From an uncultured Bacteroidota bacterium (lineage in GTDB: Bacteria > Bacteroidota > Bacteroidia > Chitinophagales > Chitinophagaceae), in the NCBI GenBank assembly GCA_903906615.1, contig CAIVKT010000116.1, positions 1 to 10,632 on the forward strand: a stretch of 10,632 nucleotides of DNA, given 5' to 3'. Every line of letters begins with the position of its first letter. Positions within the stretch are counted from its first letter, which is position 1. Positions 7,524-10,632 of the stretch are shown piece after piece. A model generated the notes under the pieces. The model ran no database searches. It saw nothing but the letters and a program-made list of their open reading frames with translations, and was not told where the DNA came from. The position numbers were made by a program, and so were the translations under genes.

Positions 7524-8555
7524 TTAAGGCATTATTCCTTTGAGCTGGCGTTTGAATTTCCCTTCATCACCGCACACGGTATGAAGACACACCAGCCTAC
7601 ACTGGTCACCTCCCTCGGCCTGGGCAACCTCACCGGCTTTGGCGAAGCACCCGCCATCAGCTATTATGGCGTGAGCACAGAACAGATGGCCGCGCTGCTC
7701 GAAGAAAAGCGCACTATGATAGAGCGTTATGCGCTTACCGAGCCACAACGCTTCTGGCATTTCCTGCACCACCTCATTCCCGGCCAGCATTTTCTCATAG
7801 CCGCCCTTGATATAGCCGGGTGGGACCTGTTCGCCCAGATGCGCCGTATGCCGCTGTACCGGGCGTTAGATATTCCCTGGAGCGCTATACCCCTTACAGA
7901 TTATACATTGGGAATGGATACCCCTGATGAAATGGTGCAAAAGATGAAAGCCTACCCATGGCCGGTATATAAGATAAAGGTGGGCAGGCCCGATGACCTC
8001 GACTGCCTCAGGGCCATAAGGGCAAACACCAGTGCCAACCTGCGGGTAGATGCCAATGAAGGCTGGACATTTGATGAAGCTAAAGCGCTGCTACCCGAAC
8101 TGCAAAAACTGGGCGTAACACTCGTAGAGCAGCCACTACCCCGCGATGCACACGAAGAAATGAAAGAGCTGAAAGCCATATCACCACTACCCCTGTTTGC
8201 CGATGAAAGTTGCCGTACCGAAGATGAGGTGAAGAAATGCGCCGAAGGTTTCCACGGCATCAATATAAAGCTCACCAAGTGTGGCGGCATCACTCCCGCT
8301 ATGCGCATGATCACAGAGGCCCGATCGCTGGGCCTCAAAGTAATGATGGGTTCTATGAACGAATGCACCATAGGCTCCGCAGCCATTGCCAACATGCTGC
8401 CCCTGCTGGATGAAGTAGATGCCGATGGGCCATTGTTGCTGAAAGAAGATGTAGCTACAGGATTGAAATATAACAACGGGTTAATAAGCCTCAGCGGCGG
8501 CCATGGGCTGGGAATAAAGTTTGCAGGAAGAAAAGTAGAAAAGATTATTACATAG
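7515..8555 (+). CDS. Dipeptide epimerase (L-Ala-D/L-Glu epimerase type), enolase superfamily
   Basis: A 346-residue cytoplasmic enzyme of the muconate-lactonizing subgroup of the enolase superfamily, predicted to epimerise dipeptides such as L-Ala-D-Glu, which lets the cell use peptides released from murein. The catalytic set is complete. The KxK motif is Lys153 and Lys155; magnesium ligands are Asp179 (VDANEGW), Glu205 (VEQPLP) and Asp230 (ADESC); the opposite base is Lys252 (NIKLTK). Asp302-x-Asp304 (EVDADGP) is the DxD motif that binds the dipeptide amino group, separating dipeptide epimerases from o-succinylbenzoate synthases and muconate enzymes. The ATG at 7515 gives the usual first beta strand (MLQLRHYSFEL). 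The exact dipeptide preference is not predictable by eye, since Bacteroidota members vary. The gene lies upstream of murB, but a large palindrome separates them. Confidence 0.9.
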   Translation: MLQLRHYSFELAFEFPFITAHGMKTHQPTLVTSLGLGNLTGFGEAPAISYYGVSTEQMAALLEEKRTMIERYALTEPQRFWHFLHHLIPGQHFLIAALDIAGWDLFAQMRRMPLYRALDIPWSAIPLTDYTLGMDTPDEMVQKMKAYPWPVYKIKVGRPDDLDCLRAIRANTSANLRVDANEGWTFDEAKALLPELQKLGVTLVEQPLPRDAHEEMKELKAISPLPLFADESCRTEDEVKKCAEGFHGINIKLTKCGGITPAMRMITEARSLGLKVMMGSMNECTIGSAAIANMLPLLDEVDADGPLLLKEDVATGLKYNNGLISLSGGHGLGIKFAGRKVEKIIT

Positions 8556-8560
8556 TTTTG
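8553..8560 (+). promoter_or_regulatory. Possible -7 element before the murB palindrome
   Basis: TAGTTTTG matches TAnnTTTG exactly and includes the stop codon of the epimerase gene. Transcription would begin near 8567, just before the palindrome. The nearest upstream TTTG (8520-8523) is 29 bases away, too far for a standard -33 element, so support is weak. Confidence 0.3.
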
Positions 8561-8573
8561 CATTGCACCCGGT

Positions 8574-8606
8574 AAGTGTGCCACACCTCTGAGGTGTGGC
8601 ACACTT
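8574..8606. repeat. Perfect 33-bp palindrome with nested smaller palindromes
   Basis: The left arm AAGTGTGCCACACCTC (8574-8589) and right arm GAGGTGTGGCACACTT (8591-8606) are exact reverse complements around one T. As RNA this would be a stem of about 15 bp with a CTG loop. Each arm contains its own small palindrome: GTGTGCCACAC (8576-8586) and GTGTGGCACAC (8594-8604), with centres 18 bases apart. No T-run follows, so it is not a classic intrinsic terminator, although it may still slow transcription or block decay of epimerase mRNA. Other possibilities are a dispersed palindromic repeat or a paired operator. It lies 18 bp after the epimerase stop and 25 bp before the preferred murB start. Confidence 0.9.
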
Positions 8607-8631
8607 CAGGCACTTAAATAAACAACCACCA

Positions 8632-9630
8632 TTGCAACACAACCTATCTTTAAAACCATACAACACCTTTGGCATTGATGTGCCTGCTGCATGGTTCACC
8701 GAGCTTACCAGCGTAACCGAACTGCCGGGCCTAACCGCCCTGCCGCAGGAGAAGTACATACTCGGTGGTGGCAGCAACATATTGCTTACGCAACCCCTTA
8801 ACGGTCTCGTGATACACAACGAGCTAAAAGGAATTACTATAGAAAAAGAAGATGACAACAACGTATGGCTGCGCGTAGCCTCCGGCGAGCTGTGGCACGA
8901 TGTGGTGCTGTATGCCATCAATAAAGGTTGGAGCGGCATTGAGAACCTTGCCCTTATACCCGGCACAGTGGGCGCATCGCCTATGCAAAATATAGGCGCT
9001 TATGGCGTAGAGGTAAAAGATGTCATCGAAACCGTTTCTTTCTGGTACTGGAAGGAGCGCACCATGCTTACTTACAACAACAGGGAATGTGCCTTTGGCT
9101 ACCGCGACAGCATTTTTAAAAATGAGCTGAAGGGAAAAGTGTTCATCACATCGGTAGTGTACAAGCTCAGCAAGCACCCCACTTTCAATACCAGCTATGG
9201 TGCTATACAGCAGGAGCTGGAAAGCATGGGCGTTACCGAGCCTTCGGTAAAAGCAATAGCCTATGCTGTGATGAGCATCCGCCGCAGCAAGCTGCCCGAC
9301 CCTGCCGAGATAGGCAATGCCGGCAGCTTCTTTAAAAACCCCACCATACCACTGACACAGTACCAGCACCTGCGTGGGCTGTACCCCAAACTGCCCTCCT
9401 ACATAGTTAGCGACACCCACATGAAGATACCGGCCGGCTGGCTCATAGAGCAGTGCGGCTGGAAGGGCTACCGCACCGGCGATATAGGCGTACATGCCAA
9501 ACAAGCCCTCGTGCTGGTAAACTATGCTAAAGCGAAAGGCAAAGAAATATGGCAGCTCTCCGGCCAGATTGTAGATTCTGTTAAAGAGCGCTTTGGTATA
9601 GAATTGGAAAGGGAAGTGCAGGTGTGGTAA
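8632..9630 (+). CDS. murB: UDP-N-acetylenolpyruvoylglucosamine reductase (MurB, type I)
   Basis: MurB reduces UDP-GlcNAc-enolpyruvate to UDP-MurNAc with NADPH and FAD, the second committed step of murein synthesis, in the cytoplasm. Visible motifs are YNTFGID near the start, the FAD phosphate loop GGGSN (45-49), IPGTVGASPMQNIGAYG, Arg158 in GYRDSIF, the catalytic serine Ser232 in NAGSFFKNP, and GWKGYRTGDIGVHAKQALVLVN. A SYGAIQQEL segment marks the type I (E. coli-like) form. The C-terminal glutamate is probably Glu326 or Glu328. No ATG serves as start. The in-frame stop at 8590-8592 leaves only GTG 8596, inside the palindrome, and TTG 8632. TTG is preferred because it puts about nine residues before YNTFG, as in homologues; this gives 332 residues. 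With GTG it would have 344. The start is the only real doubt. Confidence 0.93.
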   Translation: MQHNLSLKPYNTFGIDVPAAWFTELTSVTELPGLTALPQEKYILGGGSNILLTQPLNGLVIHNELKGITIEKEDDNNVWLRVASGELWHDVVLYAINKGWSGIENLALIPGTVGASPMQNIGAYGVEVKDVIETVSFWYWKERTMLTYNNRECAFGYRDSIFKNELKGKVFITSVVYKLSKHPTFNTSYGAIQQELESMGVTEPSVKAIAYAVMSIRRSKLPDPAEIGNAGSFFKNPTIPLTQYQHLRGLYPKLPSYIVSDTHMKIPAGWLIEQCGWKGYRTGDIGVHAKQALVLVNYAKAKGKEIWQLSGQIVDSVKERFGIELEREVQVW

Positions 9631-9644
9631 ATAAAATTTTTGGT

Positions 9645-9869
9645 ATGCAAAAGATAGCGCTAATAATAGAGAAAGGTGATGACATGTTATGGGGAAGGGT
9701 AGAACGCGATGGGTGGCTACCCACACCATATGGCAGCACGCTCCATGAGCTGATCAATAACTTGAAAGAACTGGTTGCCGACTATATAACACACGAGGGA
9801 AAAGACGATAAATACTGGACCAGCACTTCCTGGGATAATGTTGAGTTTGACTTCATTACCCAGGTCTAG
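9645..9869 (+). CDS. Small HicB-like (antitoxin-fold) protein without a HicA partner
   Basis: A 74-residue acidic protein resembling the HicB-like fold: a first strand MQKIALIIEKGDD, a second strand LWGRVERDG, a helix (STLHELINNLKELVADYITHEG) and a last strand VEFDFITQV. In type II toxin-antitoxin systems HicB-like proteins neutralise the HicA RNase, but no HicA-like frame is adjacent and there is no C-terminal DNA-binding domain. Stand-alone members are common in Bacteroidota and their role is unknown. The frame can begin at GTG 9624, overlapping the murB stop, but ATG 9645 starts the first strand cleanly, 14 bp after murB. Cotranscription with murB is therefore likely. The fold assignment is from pattern only and should be treated as tentative; the reading frame itself looks real. 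Confidence 0.65.
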   Translation: MQKIALIIEKGDDMLWGRVERDGWLPTPYGSTLHELINNLKELVADYITHEGKDDKYWTSTSWDNVEFDFITQV

Positions 9870-9948
9870 ATAACACCAGTTGCCATGGCCTTTAGGCCGG
9901 GGTGTAAGAAGAAAACGATAGGCTTTAGCCGAAATAAATAATGGGGGT

Positions 9949-10209
9949 ATGTTCATAATAGAGCAGATTCTAAGAAGCATTGCAGGTAGGCTCTACCTGT
10001 TCTTCCGGTATGGCAACAAGAGCAAAGAAATTGCCGACCGTGATTTCATGGGCGATTATTCAATCGCAGGTGGCAAGGTAATATTGCAGATGGCAACAAT
10101 TACCATATTAGCATTGGCGGCAGGCCTGCTCATCGCCGCACTGGTTTATGGCATAAAACATCTCTGCGGAATCAAACAATTTGCACTCCCTTTACCACCG
10201 GCAGCTTAA
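9949..10209 (+). CDS. Small hypothetical membrane protein
   Basis: An 86-residue protein of unrecognised function. The N-terminal 21 residues (starting MFIIEQILRS) look amphipathic and basic, followed by a polar stretch with a DRDFMGDYSIAGG segment. One strong membrane helix then spans about 45-68 (ILQMATITILALAAGLLIAALVYG). The tail ends in a proline-rich LPLPPAA. A G-rich run (GGGGG, 9943-9947) just before ATG 9949 could act as a ribosome binding site, unusual for this window. Its last 12 codons overlap the 3' end of the convergent kinase gene by 38 bp. The overlap is a mild argument against it, but the hydrophobic pattern and the basic N terminus suggest a real gene. The 79-bp gap before it holds only a weak imperfect hairpin (9873-9905). 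No partner or function can be given. Confidence 0.55.
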   Translation: MFIIEQILRSIAGRLYLFFRYGNKSKEIADRDFMGDYSIAGGKVILQMATITILALAAGLLIAALVYGIKHLCGIKQFALPLPPAA

Positions 10210-10632
10210 TATAAAAAGTAGTACCCGCACCATCCACCGTTTCAAACCATATAGCGCCCTTCCAGAATTCTATGATCTTCTTGGTCATCGCAAGGCCCAG
10301 GCCTGTGCCTGATGATTTGGTGGTGAAGTAAGGTTGGAATATCTTCTTTGTTGCATCTTCATCAATACCTATGCCATTATCTGCTATGGATATAAGGGCG
10401 TATTCTTCTTCGGTATGCAATGCTACTTTTATAGCCCCTTGCCTGCCCTCCGGGATGGACTGCTTGGCATTCTCCAATAAATTAGTTAATACGCGCAGCA
10501 ACTGGCTGCGGTCGGCGAGCACATCGGTGTTCCCTTCACCAAAGGCGGTGGTTATGGTTACCTGCTCATTGTTCTGGTAGAGCTCCAGCGCTTTGTGCAG
10601 CAGGTCTTTAAGGTCTATCTCTTCCGCCTTAG
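10172..10632 (-). CDS. Sensor histidine kinase, C-terminal catalytic part (NtrY-like; partial, cut by right edge)
   Basis: The frame is open from the right edge to a TGA at 10172-10174, giving 152 visible residues; the start lies beyond the window. The visible part is the HATPase_c domain that binds ATP and phosphorylates the kinase's own histidine. In order it shows the N box (NLLENAKQSIPEG), the G1 box (DNGIGID), the F box region (IFQPYFTTKSSG) and the G2 box (GTGLGLAMTKKI), ending with GTTFYIKLP. Before the N box come DLKDLLHKALELYQNNEQVTI-like residues, as in Bacteroidota NtrY/NtrB-like kinases, so the histidine-bearing DHp domain should lie just to the right. Sensor domains and response regulator are not visible, so the signal is unknown. 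A GTG at 10522 inside the frame is not the start. The 3' end overlaps the small membrane protein gene. Confidence 0.9.
   Translation of the reverse strand, partial: KAEEIDLKDLLHKALELYQNNEQVTITTAFGEGNTDVLADRSQLLRVLTNLLENAKQSIPEGRQGAIKVALHTEEEYALISIADNGIGIDEDATKKIFQPYFTTKSSGTGLGLAMTKKIIEFWKGAIWFETVDGAGTTFYIKLPVVKGVQIV

Noticed and set aside
7952..8602. A 216-codon minus-strand frame opposite the epimerase, starting in the palindrome
   Set aside because: It is serine-rich shadow coding opposite a complete enolase-superfamily gene with all catalytic residues.
8574..8606. The palindrome read as a standard intrinsic terminator for the epimerase gene
   Set aside because: The stem is strong, but the bases after it (CAGGCACTTAAAT) are not a T-run, and a murB start option lies within it; it is therefore listed as a repeat or regulatory palindrome.
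8824..9729. A 301-codon open frame on the minus strand opposite murB
   Set aside because: murB is unmistakable on the plus strand with all its motifs. The antisense translation has no recognisable domain and its composition is that of a shadow frame.
9873..9905. An imperfect hairpin (ACACC/GGTGT outer stem, GGCC/GGCC inner stem) after the HicB-like gene
   Set aside because: The inner stem is only 4 bp with a large internal bulge and no T-run follows, so I do not call a terminator.
9624..10209. The two small genes after murB as a complete toxin-antitoxin module
   Set aside because: The second protein is a single-helix membrane protein 79 bp away with no HicA-like features, and the first has no DNA-binding domain. 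Nothing else links them.

Overview
The window reads as ordinary chromosome of a Bacteroidota bacterium, most likely of the Chitinophagaceae type. Evidence for this: a FadL/OmpP1 porin next to an SGNH lipoprotein, an NtrY-like kinase tail, weak or absent Shine-Dalgarno sequences, A/T-rich start regions, and several octamers matching the Bacteroidota -7 element TAnnTTTG. The taxon is inferred from style and protein families, not from a marker gene.

Left part (1-1272, + strand): the 3' end of a YkgJ-type cysteine-cluster gene, then a YihY/BrkB-family membrane protein. Middle left (1273-3953): a MOP-superfamily polysaccharide flippase (- strand) and a GT4 glycosyltransferase (+ strand) diverge from a 54-bp spacer, forming a small surface-glycan pair. 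The glycosyltransferase ends in a strong bidirectional hairpin terminator (3917-3953), shared with the convergent operon to its right.

Middle (3971-7435, - strand): comF, then a FadL-family outer membrane porin and an SGNH/GDSL-hydrolase lipoprotein. The last two are 19 bp apart and probably form one operon, driven by a good Bacteroidota promoter that begins inside the end of comF. Together they suggest ester hydrolysis in the envelope coupled to movement of a hydrophobic compound across the outer membrane.

Right part (7515-10209, + strand): a dipeptide epimerase of the L-Ala-D/L-Glu type, a perfect 33-bp palindrome, MurB, a small HicB-like protein with no HicA partner, and a small membrane protein. 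Epimerase and MurB both concern murein: one handles peptides released from it, the other makes its precursor. The last gene (- strand) is the catalytic tail of an NtrY-like sensor histidine kinase cut by the right edge.

I see no rRNA, tRNA, CRISPR array, insertion sequence or phage gene. No stretch above 300 bases lacks a gene. I find no clear novel multi-gene system. The most unusual signals are the nested palindrome before murB, the absence of an ATG start for murB, and the orphan HicB-like gene.
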